Position numbers and translations under genes: made by a program
Notes under the pieces: generated by a model
The model's database searches: none
Seen by the model: the letters and a program-made list of their open reading frames with translations, nothing else
What the model was told of the DNA's origin: nothing
Source: PALSA-612 sp963776375
Lineage (GTDB): Bacteria > Actinomycetota > Thermoleophilia > Gaiellales > Gaiellaceae
DNA length: 64,000 nt
Assembly (NCBI GenBank): GCA_963776375.1
Contig: CAVZMF010000005.1
Span: 806,001 to 870,000 of the forward strand
Reading direction: 5' to 3'
Shown here: piece by piece, positions 1 to 7,635 of the stretch
How positions within the stretch are numbered: position 1 is the stretch's first letter
How the letters are laid out: every line of letters starts with the position of its first letter

Positions 1-324
1 CCCGACGACGTGATCGAGGCAGCCCGCGGGATGGGACTGCACGGCCGCGAGATCCTGTGGCGGATCGAGGTGCCGCTCGCGCTCCCGTCGATCATGGCCG
101 GGCTGCGCATCGCGGTCGTGACGATCGTCAGCCTGGCCACGCTGGCCGCCTTCGTCATTCCCGAAGGGCTCGGCCGCCCGATCTTCATCGCGCTTCGCGA
201 CTACTTCAAGACCGAGATCATCGCCGCGGGCGGCCTCGCCGTCCTGCTCGCGCTGACTGCCGACGCACTGCTCGTACTGGCCCAGCGGCTGCTGACTCCA
301 TGGGTGAGAGCAGGCAGAGCCTGA
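1..324 (+). CDS. Osmoprotectant ABC transporter permease, 3' part only
   Basis: C-terminal about 107 residues of an inner-membrane permease of the OpuC/ProW (glycine betaine, choline) class; the gene starts before the window. The EAA loop that docks the ATPase is visible (EAARGMGLHGREILWRIEVP), followed by hydrophobic segments. It lies 13 bp before a second permease and upstream of a binding-protein gene, the usual order of the four-gene osmoprotectant importer, so the ATPase gene is probably just upstream. The exact substrate cannot be told from this fragment. Confidence 0.85.
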   Translation, partial: PDDVIEAARGMGLHGREILWRIEVPLALPSIMAGLRIAVVTIVSLATLAAFVIPEGLGRPIFIALRDYFKTEIIAAGGLAVLLALTADALLVLAQRLLTPWVRAGRA

Positions 325-337
325 GAGCGAGGGCGCG

Positions 338-1069
338 GTGATCCTCTTCGACGACGTCAGCGCCGGCACGTTCCTGGACGCCTTCCGCTTCATCGGCGAC
401 AACGGGCAGCTGATCTGGGACAAGACCGTGGAGCAGCTGGCGCTGTCGGGCGCTGCGCTGGGGGTGGCGATCGCGATCGCGATCCCGATCGGCGTTCTGC
501 TCGGCCACTGGCACCGCGGCTCCTTCATCGCCATCAACGTGTCCAACATCGGCCGCGCTCTGCCCAGCCTGGCGATCATCGCCATCGGCATCTCGATCTT
601 CGGCATCTCGTTCACGAACGTGATGTTCGCGCTCGTCGTCCTGGCCGTCCCGCCGATGCTGACGAACGCGTACGTGGGCGTGGACGAGGTCGACCGAGAC
701 GTCGTCCAGGCCGCGCGCGGGATGGGCATGCGCGGGCACGACGTGCTCTTCCGCGTCGAGTTGCCGCTGTCGATGCCGCTGATCTTCGCCGGCATCCGCA
801 CCGCGGCGGTGTACGTCGTCTCGACGGCGACGATCGCCGCGATCGCGGGCGGCGGTGGGCTCGGCGACATCATCGTCAACCAGGCCAGCTACCGGTTCGA
901 GGGCGTCCTCGGCGCCGCGTACTGCGTCGCCGCGCTGGCGCTCCTCGCCGATTTCTCGATCGGGGGCATCCAGCGTCTGCTCAGCCCGCGCGGCCTTCGG
1001 GGCCGGCCCGTGGTCGAGCCCGAGGTGGCCACGGCGCACGCCCTCGGCCACCAGGTCTCCGCAAAGTAG
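338..1069 (+). CDS. Osmoprotectant ABC transporter permease (OpuCB/OpuCD-like)
   Basis: Full-length permease of 243 residues, GTG start, with about six predicted membrane segments. The EAA cytoplasmic loop reads QAARGMGMRGHDVLFRVELP, close in sequence to that of the preceding permease, so the two are paralogous halves of one transmembrane channel. It sits between the other permease (13 bp gap) and the binding protein (47 bp gap), consistent with one operon importing betaine, choline or carnitine as compatible solutes. Family assignment is firm; substrate is inferred from the family. Confidence 0.88.
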   Translation: MILFDDVSAGTFLDAFRFIGDNGQLIWDKTVEQLALSGAALGVAIAIAIPIGVLLGHWHRGSFIAINVSNIGRALPSLAIIAIGISIFGISFTNVMFALVVLAVPPMLTNAYVGVDEVDRDVVQAARGMGMRGHDVLFRVELPLSMPLIFAGIRTAAVYVVSTATIAAIAGGGGLGDIIVNQASYRFEGVLGAAYCVAALALLADFSIGGIQRLLSPRGLRGRPVVEPEVATAHALGHQVSAK

Positions 1070-1116
1070 GGTTGCGCCGTCAGGGCCCAGCCAGGGCCCC
1101 GGGAAGGAGGGCGAAA

Positions 1117-2046
1117 GTGATCCGCAAGCACACCCGGCGGGCCGTCAAGGCCGCCTTCTGCGTCTCGATCGGCGTTGCGATCGTGTTAGGCGGACTCGCC
1201 GCCGGCGCCATGTCCGCGCCGGCCGCACAACCGACCGTCAAGCTCGGCACGAAGAACTTCACCGAGGAGTACATCCTCGGTCAGCTGTACAAGCAGGCGC
1301 TCGAGGCGAAGGGCTACAAGGTCGCCTACCACGAGAACGTCGGCTCGACCGAGGTGACCGACAAGGCGATGACGAGCGGGCAGCTCAACGTCTATCCGGA
1401 GTACCTCGGAACGCTGCTCTCCGTCACCTTCCACAAGACGTCGGTGCCGAAGAACCCGGCCACGGCGCTGGCCCAGGCGAAGGCGCTCGACGGGAAGCGC
1501 GGGTTCACGCTGTTCACGCCGACGCCGTTCTACGACACCGACGCGATGGGCGTCCTCAACGCGACGGCGAAGAAGTACGGCCTCAAGACGATCGCCGACA
1601 TGAAGAAGATTCCGGGCCTCTCGATCTGCGGATTCCCCGAGTTCCAGACGCGCTACGCGGGGCTCCTCGGGCTCAAGCAGGCCTACGGGATCACGAAGGC
1701 GAAGTTCGTTCCGCTGGCCGGCATCTCGGTCTACGAGGCGATGGACGGCAAGAAGTGCATCGTCGGCGACGTGTTCTCGACCGACCCGCAGCTCGCGAAG
1801 CCGTCGAAGTACACGGTGCTGACCGACCCGAAGGAGATCTTCAGCGAGCGGTCGCAGACGGTCGTGCCCGTCGTGAGCACGAAGCTCGCGAAGGCGCTCG
1901 GCTCGAAGTTTCGCCAGACGATGGACGCCGTCTCGGCCAAGCTAACGCTGCCGGCGATGATCGCGATGAACAAGGCGGTCGCGATCGACAAGAAGCAGCC
2001 GGCCGCGGTCGCCAAGGCGTTCCTGAAGGCAAACCACCTGGCCTAG
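1117..2046 (+). CDS. Glycine betaine/osmoprotectant ABC transporter substrate-binding protein
   Basis: 309-residue secreted or membrane-anchored solute-binding protein of the OpuAC/OpuCC family. The start is set at GTG 1117 because AAGGAGG (1104-1110) lies 6 nt before it; an in-frame upstream start at 1072 would bury this ribosome site. A basic N terminus and one hydrophobic stretch ending near APAAQP form a signal peptide, without a clear lipobox Cys. The mature part opens with the family pattern LGTKNFTEEYILGQLYKQ and NVGSTEVTDKAM. It is the last gene of the transporter operon and converges on a gene ending at 2072. Confidence 0.9.
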   Translation: MIRKHTRRAVKAAFCVSIGVAIVLGGLAAGAMSAPAAQPTVKLGTKNFTEEYILGQLYKQALEAKGYKVAYHENVGSTEVTDKAMTSGQLNVYPEYLGTLLSVTFHKTSVPKNPATALAQAKALDGKRGFTLFTPTPFYDTDAMGVLNATAKKYGLKTIADMKKIPGLSICGFPEFQTRYAGLLGLKQAYGITKAKFVPLAGISVYEAMDGKKCIVGDVFSTDPQLAKPSKYTVLTDPKEIFSERSQTVVPVVSTKLAKALGSKFRQTMDAVSAKLTLPAMIAMNKAVAIDKKQPAAVAKAFLKANHLA

Positions 2047-2071
2047 GTCCGAAGTCGAACGGCGGCGCTCC

Positions 2072-3148
2072 TCAGTGCCAGACGAGCGCCGCCGTCTCGG
2101 CGATCGTGCGCAGCTTCGCCCACTGGTCGTCCCGGCTCAGGGCGTTCCCGACCACCGAGGTGCCGAAGCCGCACTGCGGCGAGAGCGCGAGGCGCTCGAG
2201 CGGGACGAAGCGCGATGCGTCCTCGATCCGCCGCGCCAGCTCGTCCGGCGACTCGCGGCGCGGCGTCTTCGTCGTCACGAGCCCGAGCACGACGGTCCTG
2301 TCCTCGGGCACGTGCCGCAGCGGCTCGAAGCCGCCGGAGCGCTCGTCGTCGTACTCGAGCAGCAGCCGGCCGGCACGGACGCGCGGGAAGATCCTCTCCC
2401 CGAGCGACTCGTAGCTTCCCTCGACGAGCCAGCGGCTCCCCTGGTTGCCGCGGCAAAGGTGGAACCCGAAGGTGACGCCGTCCGGCGCCGCATCGATCAC
2501 GTGGTTGTCCAGATCGAGCCACGTCTCCACGGAGCCGCGCTGCCCGTAGAACGCGCGCCAGCGCTCGTCGAGGAGCAGCGGGTAGTGCGGCGCGTCGAGC
2601 TGGAGGTACGTCGCGCCGCGGCGCGCGAGTTCCACGACCTCCTCGCGCAGGATCGCTGCCACCGCCCAGAGGAAGTCCTCGAGCGTTGCGTACGCGTCCG
2701 TCGAGCTCCGCTCGTCCCAGAACTGCGAGAAGAGCCCGGGGCTCGGCAGCGTCACTTTCAGCACCCGGTCGGTTCTGGGCAGCGCGTAGTCGAGCTCGTC
2801 CACCGACAGGAAGCGCCGCCGGCGGAGCGGGGAGCGGACGGCGAGCGGCGGCTGCTTCAGCTCGAGGTCGCCGACGACGTCGCTCTTCCAGTCGCCCCAC
2901 AGGAACGCGTCGAGGTCCCAGTCTCCGAACCCGTCGACGGCTTCGACCATCTGGCTCTGGAACGACAGCCGGCGCATCTCGCCGTCGGTGACCACCTGCA
3001 GGCCGGCGTTGGCCTGGCGGCGCAGCGCCTCTACGACGGCATCGTCTTCGGCCGCACGCAGCGCCTCGGGATCGCCGCGCTCGCGCGCCGCGAGCAGCTC
3101 CGGCGGCCGGAGCAGGCTGCCGACGACGTCCGAGCGCGCGTCGATCAC
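2072..3148 (-). CDS. Cobalamin-independent methionine synthase-like protein (MetE C-terminal domain type)
   Basis: 358 residues, matching only the catalytic half of MetE, as in the short 'MetE II' proteins common in Actinobacteria. Zinc-ligand positions are visible: HLCRGN (His and Cys) and, near the end, SPQCGFG (Cys). In full-length MetE this domain transfers methyl from methyl-tetrahydrofolate to homocysteine; short forms may use other methyl donors or thiols, so the substrate is uncertain. The GTG start overlaps the stop of the upstream MFS gene by 4 nt (GTGA), showing translational coupling in a three-gene operon with a redoxin and an exporter. Confidence 0.8.
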   Translation of the reverse strand: MIDARSDVVGSLLRPPELLAARERGDPEALRAAEDDAVVEALRRQANAGLQVVTDGEMRRLSFQSQMVEAVDGFGDWDLDAFLWGDWKSDVVGDLELKQPPLAVRSPLRRRRFLSVDELDYALPRTDRVLKVTLPSPGLFSQFWDERSSTDAYATLEDFLWAVAAILREEVVELARRGATYLQLDAPHYPLLLDERWRAFYGQRGSVETWLDLDNHVIDAAPDGVTFGFHLCRGNQGSRWLVEGSYESLGERIFPRVRAGRLLLEYDDERSGGFEPLRHVPEDRTVVLGLVTTKTPRRESPDELARRIEDASRFVPLERLALSPQCGFGTSVVGNALSRDDQWAKLRTIAETAALVWH

Positions 3149-4602
3149 GAGGCGGCCGCGGCTTCGACCTCCGCCGGCTCGGACGGCCGTCGCGCCTCCG
3201 CGTTCGAGATCCCGAAGGCGGCCACGACCGCGCCCGCCACGGCCAGGCCCGCCGAGGCGAGCATAGCCACGCGGAACGCGTCCATCGACGCCGCGCGCAG
3301 GACCTGGTCGCGCTGGTCGCGGGCGATCGGGACGCCCCGGTCGCCGCCGCTCGACTCGTAGACGACCAGCACGACGAGCCCGAGCACCGCGACGGCGAGC
3401 AGGTTGCCGAGCCGCGAGAACGTCTGGTTCAGCCCCGAGGCCACGCCCGAGAATCGTCCCGGCGCGGACCCAAGCGCCGTCGAGGTGATCGGCGCGACGA
3501 CCATCGACAGCCCGAGCGCGAACACGAGGATCCCCGGAACGCCCTCGCGCCAGAAGTCCGTCTTGCTCTGCATGAGCGAGAACAGGACCATCCCCGCGGC
3601 GACGAGCACCGGCCCGACGGTGAGGAAGAGCCGCGGCCCGTGCTCGTCCGAGAGCTTCCCGAAGCGCGCCGAGAGCACGATCATCACGACGCTCGCGGGC
3701 ACGTTCGCGAGCCCGGCCTCGAACGGCGAGAATCCCAGGAATTGCAGGTAGATCGTGAAGAAGAAGAACATCCCGCCGAGGGCCCCGTAGACGAGGAACG
3801 TCTCGAGGTTCGCAAACGCGAAGTTCCGCCGCCGGAAGAGCGAGAAGGGCAGCATCGGCTCGGCTACGTGCCGCTCCACGAAGACGAAGGCCGTTAGCGC
3901 ACCGGCCGCGACGACGAACGCCCACCAGGCGCCGTCGAAGCCGTTTGCGGCGCCGTCCACCATCCCGTAGGTGGCCATCCCGAACGCGAGTGCGGCCAGC
4001 GCCGCACCGGGGATGTCGAGCCGCCCGACCCGGTGCTCCGCGAGTCTCGCGCAGCGGCCTCGCTGCGCGAGCACGAGCGCCGCCGCGGCCAGCGGCAGGT
4101 TGACGAAGAAAATCCACCGCCACGACACCCACTCGACGATCACCCCGCCGAGCGGCGGGCCGCCGAGTGTGGCCACGCTCGTGAACGCCGTCCACAGCCC
4201 GACTGCGCGGCCGGCGTTCTCGCCGTAGCTCTCGCGCAGGAGCGCCAGGCTGTTCGTCGCCAGGAACGCCGCCGCCGCGCCCTGCAGCGCTCGGGCTGCG
4301 ATCAGCACGCCGCCGGTCGGGGCGGCGCCCGCCAGCGCCGAGGCGAACGCGAAGCCGACGACGCCGGCCATGAACGTCTCGCGGCGGCCCCTGCGGTCGC
4401 CGACGGCCCCTGCGGGCAGATAGAGCGCGGCCAGCGGCAGCGAGTAGGCGAGGAACACCCACTGCTCGCCGGCGAGGCTGAAGTGGAGGTCGTGCTGGAT
4501 GGTGGGCAGCGCGACGACGACGACACTCGCGTCCACGAACGCGAGCGACGAGCCGAGCACCGTCGCGGCCAGCGTCAGCCGCCTGCGCCGCTCCTGCGTC
4601 AC
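3145..4602 (-). CDS. MFS transporter, DHA2 (14-helix drug:H+ antiporter) family
   Basis: 485-residue polytopic membrane protein. The N terminus after the first helix (SSLAFVDASVVVVALPTIQ) carries the D-x-x-x-x-x-ALP signature of DHA2 drug antiporters, and the length suits 14 helices. The GTG start (4602) overlaps the redoxin stop by 4 nt (GTGA), and its own stop overlaps the MetE-like start in the same way, so the three proteins are made as one coupled unit. Role inferred: proton-driven export of a toxic or thiol-reactive compound. The actual substrate is not visible. Confidence 0.85.
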   Translation of the reverse strand: MTQERRRRLTLAATVLGSSLAFVDASVVVVALPTIQHDLHFSLAGEQWVFLAYSLPLAALYLPAGAVGDRRGRRETFMAGVVGFAFASALAGAAPTGGVLIAARALQGAAAAFLATNSLALLRESYGENAGRAVGLWTAFTSVATLGGPPLGGVIVEWVSWRWIFFVNLPLAAAALVLAQRGRCARLAEHRVGRLDIPGAALAALAFGMATYGMVDGAANGFDGAWWAFVVAAGALTAFVFVERHVAEPMLPFSLFRRRNFAFANLETFLVYGALGGMFFFFTIYLQFLGFSPFEAGLANVPASVVMIVLSARFGKLSDEHGPRLFLTVGPVLVAAGMVLFSLMQSKTDFWREGVPGILVFALGLSMVVAPITSTALGSAPGRFSGVASGLNQTFSRLGNLLAVAVLGLVVLVVYESSGGDRGVPIARDQRDQVLRAASMDAFRVAMLASAGLAVAGAVVAAFGISNAEARRPSEPAEVEAAAAS

Positions 4603-5381
4603 CTCGGCGCCGTGATGTGGTGCTTCGCCAGGGGGCTCCGGTCGGGCTGCCCGCCCTTGCGCAGGTGCACCGCGACGCGGCCGTCGGCCCGCTCGATCTC
4701 GTGAGCGAGCCAGGCGCGGCCGTCCACGTGGGAGCGCGACACCTCCGCGCCGACCTCGGGCACCTCGCCGTCGAGGACGCCGCGCTGGATCTCGCGCCCC
4801 TCGGCGTCCTCCCGGATCCAGATCCGCACGGCGTCGATCCCCGCCGCCGGCGGCGCCGCCCCGTTCTCGGCCCAGGTCCCCTGCGGCTCGAAGGTCGGCT
4901 GCTCGGCCCGCGTGATCTCGCGCAGGGCCTGCCGCAGCTCCTCGGGCGTCGGATTGCCCCAGTACCAGAAGCCGCACCAGACACCGTGGATCCGCAGCTG
5001 AGAGTCGAGCACGAAGGTGAAGGGCAGGAACGGCCGGTGCTTCGCATCGGTCAGCTCGAGCAGGTCGAGCTCCTCACCGACGCGCCGGTCCTCGTTCGAG
5101 AGGAAGGGGAAGTCGGCCCCGAGCCCGGCGCGGAAGGCGCCGTTCGCGTACGGACCGTCGACCGTGACGACGGCGATCGCCCCGTACTCGCGCTGGATCT
5201 CCTCCTGCATGGTGACGAGCGCGCGCAGGCGGATCTGCTCCTTGGGGCACCACCAGCCGCGGACGAAGCAGAGGACGAGCGGCTGTCCAGCGGCGATCTC
5301 CGAGAGCGACAGCTCCTCGCCCGTGTGCTCGGGCAGAAGCAGATCCGGGAACGTCCGGCCGGGAACGAGATCGTCGCGCAT
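4599..5381 (-). CDS. AhpC/TSA-type redoxin with a C-terminal extension
   Basis: 260 residues. Residues 1-160 form a thioredoxin-fold peroxiredoxin/redoxin domain: FPDLLLPEHTGEELSLSEI, then FVRGWWCPKEQ with the probable peroxidatic Cys at 45 and another Cys at 38. Residues 170-260 form an extra domain of unknown role. Chosen ATG 5381 has AGAGGAG just upstream. It heads the coupled operon redoxin-MFS-MetE-like, hinting at thiol or oxidative stress coping. The GWWCPKE active site differs from the TPVCT/S of classical peroxiredoxins, so peroxidase activity is only inferred. Confidence 0.75.
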   Translation of the reverse strand: MRDDLVPGRTFPDLLLPEHTGEELSLSEIAAGQPLVLCFVRGWWCPKEQIRLRALVTMQEEIQREYGAIAVVTVDGPYANGAFRAGLGADFPFLSNEDRRVGEELDLLELTDAKHRPFLPFTFVLDSQLRIHGVWCGFWYWGNPTPEELRQALREITRAEQPTFEPQGTWAENGAAPPAAGIDAVRIWIREDAEGREIQRGVLDGEVPEVGAEVSRSHVDGRAWLAHEIERADGRVAVHLRKGGQPDRSPLAKHHITAPR

Positions 5382-5403
5382 CGCTTGCTCCTCTCGTCGA
5401 CGA

Positions 5404-5432
5404 TTGACACGAACAGTAGGCCTTACAACACT
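5404..5432 (+). promoter_or_regulatory. Candidate sigma-70-like promoter for the cupin gene
   Basis: In the 88-bp divergent gap between the redoxin operon and the cupin gene, TTGACA (5404-5409), a 17-nt spacer and AACACT (5427-5432) form a plausible promoter. Its transcript would have a 30-nt leader with GAGAGGAGAAG (5456-5466) as ribosome site for GTG 5470. This is pattern matching only. Confidence 0.35.
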
Positions 5433-5469
5433 TTCCCGGCCCGACCCATTCCGAGCGAGAGGAGAAGCC

Positions 5470-5844
5470 GTGCCGAGCTGGCAGGTCGCCGACGTGAACG
5501 AGATCCCTCCGGTCAAGGAGGACTGGCCGGCCACGTGGAAGTCGATCCGGCACCGCTTCGGGATCACCGGCTTCGGCATCAACGCAGTCACGAAGGACGC
5601 CGGCAACGTCCTCATCCCCGAGCACGACGAGACCGCCTCCGGCCAGCAGGAGCTGTACTTCGTCCACGCCGGCGAGGTCAAGGCGACCCTGGACGGCGAG
5701 GAGGTCGACGTGCCGGCCGGGTCGCTCGTGCACTGCGAGCCTGAGGCGAAACGGAAGTTCGAGGCGGCCGCCTCGCCGACGACGCTCATCGTGATCGGCG
5801 GCACCCCCGGAAAGCCCTACGAGGTCGGACCCTGGGAGCTATAG
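5470..5844 (+). CDS. Small cupin-domain protein
   Basis: 124-residue single-domain cupin. A His/Glu metal-binding motif is spread over PEHDETASGQQELYFVHAGE, and the second cupin motif is around DVPAGSLVHCEP. GTG start with a good GAGAGGAG ribosome site. It is transcribed away from the redoxin operon and ends 12 bp before tRNA-Leu. Such stand-alone cupins bind metals or small molecules; no reaction can be assigned. Confidence 0.8.
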   Translation: MPSWQVADVNEIPPVKEDWPATWKSIRHRFGITGFGINAVTKDAGNVLIPEHDETASGQQELYFVHAGEVKATLDGEEVDVPAGSLVHCEPEAKRKFEAAASPTTLIVIGGTPGKPYEVGPWEL

Positions 5845-5856
5845 CCTGCCCGTAGA

Positions 5857-5942
5857 GCGGGCGTGGCGAAACTGGGATACGCGCCGGGTTTAGGTCCCGG
5901 TGGGCCGCGAGGTCCGTGGAGGTTCGAGTCCTCTCGCCCGCA
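5857..5942 (+). tRNA. tRNA-Leu (anticodon UAG)
   Basis: 86-nt class II tRNA with long variable arm. The 7-bp acceptor stem pairs GCGGGCG (5857-5863) with CGCCCGC (5935-5941), discriminator A 5942. The anticodon stem CCGGG/CCCGG encloses loop TTTAGGT with anticodon TAG at 5891-5893, and the T loop reads TTCGAGT. The CCA end is not encoded. Confidence 0.95.
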
Positions 5943-5966
5943 TCGGCCCCAATCGAAAGGAGACCC

Positions 5967-6305
5967 ATGGACGTCCAGCAGCTGATCGCGGAAGCACGCG
6001 ACGCGATGACCGCGCGGCGGGTCTACGGCGATCCGTACGAGCGCGAGGGCGTGACGATCATCCCCGCCGCGGCGGTTCGGGGAGGCTCGGGCGGAGGCGG
6101 AGGCACGAACGCCGAGGGCGAGGGGGGTGGCGGCGGCTTCGGCCTGGCGGCGCGGCCGGTCGGCGCCTGGGTGATCACGGACCAGGGCGCGACGTGGAAG
6201 CCGTCGCCCGACGTCAACCGGATCGTCCTCGGCGGACAGCTGATCGGCCTGGCGGCGGTGATCTTCCTCGGGAGGGTCATGCTCGCACGGGCACGCCGTG
6301 CGTAA
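5967..6305 (+). CDS. GerW (YtfJ) family sporulation protein
   Basis: 112 residues, ATG start with AAAGGAG just upstream. The pattern EGVTIIPAAAVRGGSGGGGG, an acidic/glycine-rich loop, then GAWVITDQGATWKPSPDVNR and a C-terminal hydrophobic segment is typical of the YtfJ/GerW family, which in Firmicutes is associated with spores and germination. In high-GC Actinobacteria the family also occurs in non-sporulating species, so a sporulation role here is not proven. The stop codon lies inside the GTAACT repeat cluster that precedes the next gene. Confidence 0.8.
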   Translation: MDVQQLIAEARDAMTARRVYGDPYEREGVTIIPAAAVRGGSGGGGGTNAEGEGGGGGFGLAARPVGAWVITDQGATWKPSPDVNRIVLGGQLIGLAAVIFLGRVMLARARRA

Positions 6306-6323
6306 CTTGACAGTTACGTAACT
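6302..6323 (+). promoter_or_regulatory. Triple GTAACT operator-like repeat over a leaderless promoter
   Basis: GTAACT (6302-6307), its inverse AGTTAC (6312-6317) and GTAACT again (6318-6323) are packed end to end, 2 nt before GTG 6326. The TACGTA core (6315-6320) could serve as the -10 box of a leaderless transcript. Adjacent inverted and direct copies look like a repressor site. Confidence 0.45.
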
Positions 6324-6325
6324 CC

Positions 6326-6785
6326 GTGCGCTTCGAGCGCGAGCACGCGGCTTCCGTCGAGGAGGTCCGGGCGGCGGTGACGGAGCCGGAGCAGCTGCGT
6401 GGCTGGCTGGCGATCGGCGGCGCCGTGCTCGAGCCGCGGGTCGGCGGCCGATTCGAGGTGCGGATGACGCCCGGCGAGGAGGAAACCGCCCCGAGGAGCG
6501 GTCCTCGCCTTCGACCCGCCGCGGCTACTCGAGGTCGAATGGCGTTACGAGGGCGAGGACGAGTCCGTGCTCCGCATCGAGCTCGCGCCCCGCGGCGACG
6601 GCACGCTGCTCGTCCTCGACCACCGTCAGCTGCAGCCCCGGGAGGCCGCGGGCTACGGCGCCGGATGGCACGCCTATCTCGACGCGCCCGAGAATCTCCT
6701 CGACGGCCGCGCGGCCGGATCCTGGGACGAGCGCTTCCAGGCCCGGTTCGAGGACTACAGGCCGGCCGCGGCCGCCTTGGCATAG
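6326..6785 (+). pseudogene. SRPBCC/AHSA1-like lipid-binding-fold protein, frameshifted
   Basis: Two frames together give one START/AHSA1-like domain of about 150 residues. The first part (GTG 6326: FEREHAASVEEVRAAVTEPE, GGRFEVRM) runs to about 6488. After one extra base in the run at 6488-6492 the rest continues in another frame (AFDPPRLLEVEWRYEGEDES, then GWHAYLDAPENLLDG) to the stop at 6783-6785. The intact C-terminal sequence suggests a recent lesion or a sequence error rather than old decay. Members bind hydrophobic ligands or act as stress proteins and often pair with ArsR regulators; no arsR gene is nearby. Confidence 0.7.
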
Positions 6786-6844
6786 GGCGCGCGTACCGGT
6801 CGAGCTCGTTCCACCTGGCCGCGGCGCGATCGTAGACTCCCGGC

Positions 6845-7474
6845 GTGCCGGCAGCCTTCGCAACAGGATTCGTTCTCGGGCTCGTCGTCGCCGCGCAGGT
6901 TGGCCCGATCTCGTTGCTCTGCATCCGCTCGGTCCTGCGGGGGCGCTTCGCCGTCGGGGTCGCGATCGGCGCCGGAGCGGCCGCGATCGACGCGCTCTAC
7001 GCCGCGCTCGGCGCGGCGGGCGCGAGCGCGCTCCTCCAGATCGATCCCGTCCGCCTCGCGCTCGGAATCGCCGGCGCCTGCGTGCTCGCGGCGATCGGGC
7101 TGCGGACGCTCTACAGCGCGTTCCGCGTCCGGCTGGGCGGCGAGTCGAACGAGGAGGTCGCCTCGCCGTGGCGCGCCTTTCTCACCTCGCTCGGCGCCAC
7201 GGCGTCCAACCCGCTGACGATCGCCTCGTGGGCGGCGGCGTTCTCGGCCGCCTCGACCGCCGCGCTCGCGGGCTCCGGGTCGACGGCCGTCGCCCTCGTC
7301 GTCGGCGTCGGCACCGGGACGCTGACCTGGTTCACGTTCCTATCCGGCACGATCGCGGTCGTCCGCCCGCGCGTCGGCCCGCGGCTGGTCGCCGGCGTGG
7401 ATGCCGTGTCCGGAGCGGCCATCCTCGTCTTCGCCGGGCTGCTCGGCTGGCGGACGGCCGCGAACGAGTCCTGA
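6845..7474 (+). CDS. LysE/RhtB family amino-acid exporter
   Basis: 209 residues with about six hydrophobic helices. The start VPAAFATGFVLGLVVAAQVGP is typical of LysE-type translocators, which export basic amino acids, homoserine lactone or related solutes. TAGACT (6833-6838) lies 6 nt before the GTG start with no ribosome site between, so the message is probably leaderless. It stands alone between the SRPBCC gene and tig. Substrate unknown. Confidence 0.8.
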   Translation: MPAAFATGFVLGLVVAAQVGPISLLCIRSVLRGRFAVGVAIGAGAAAIDALYAALGAAGASALLQIDPVRLALGIAGACVLAAIGLRTLYSAFRVRLGGESNEEVASPWRAFLTSLGATASNPLTIASWAAAFSAASTAALAGSGSTAVALVVGVGTGTLTWFTFLSGTIAVVRPRVGPRLVAGVDAVSGAAILVFAGLLGWRTAANES

Positions 7475-7546
7475 CCGCGAAATCCCGCTCCTAGCGGCGA
7501 GCCGATGGGGCACCCCGGCCCACCACCCACGCGCGATCGTACTCGC

Positions 7547-7585
7547 GAAATCGTGACGCGTGTGAAACACGATCGTGTCGATTTC
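7547..7585. promoter_or_regulatory. Nested inverted repeat upstream of tig
   Basis: The 161-bp gap before tig holds GAAATCG (7547-7553) facing CGATTTC (7579-7585), with the perfect palindrome ACACGATCGTGT (7567-7578) inside. It is neither CIRCE nor the HspR box. It lies 50 nt before the trigger factor start and may be the operator of the tig-clpP-clpX operon. Confidence 0.4.
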
Positions 7586-7635
7586 GTGCCTTTCCATCCA
7601 CGACCGTCCCCGACGGTGGGCCGAAAGGAGTCTGC

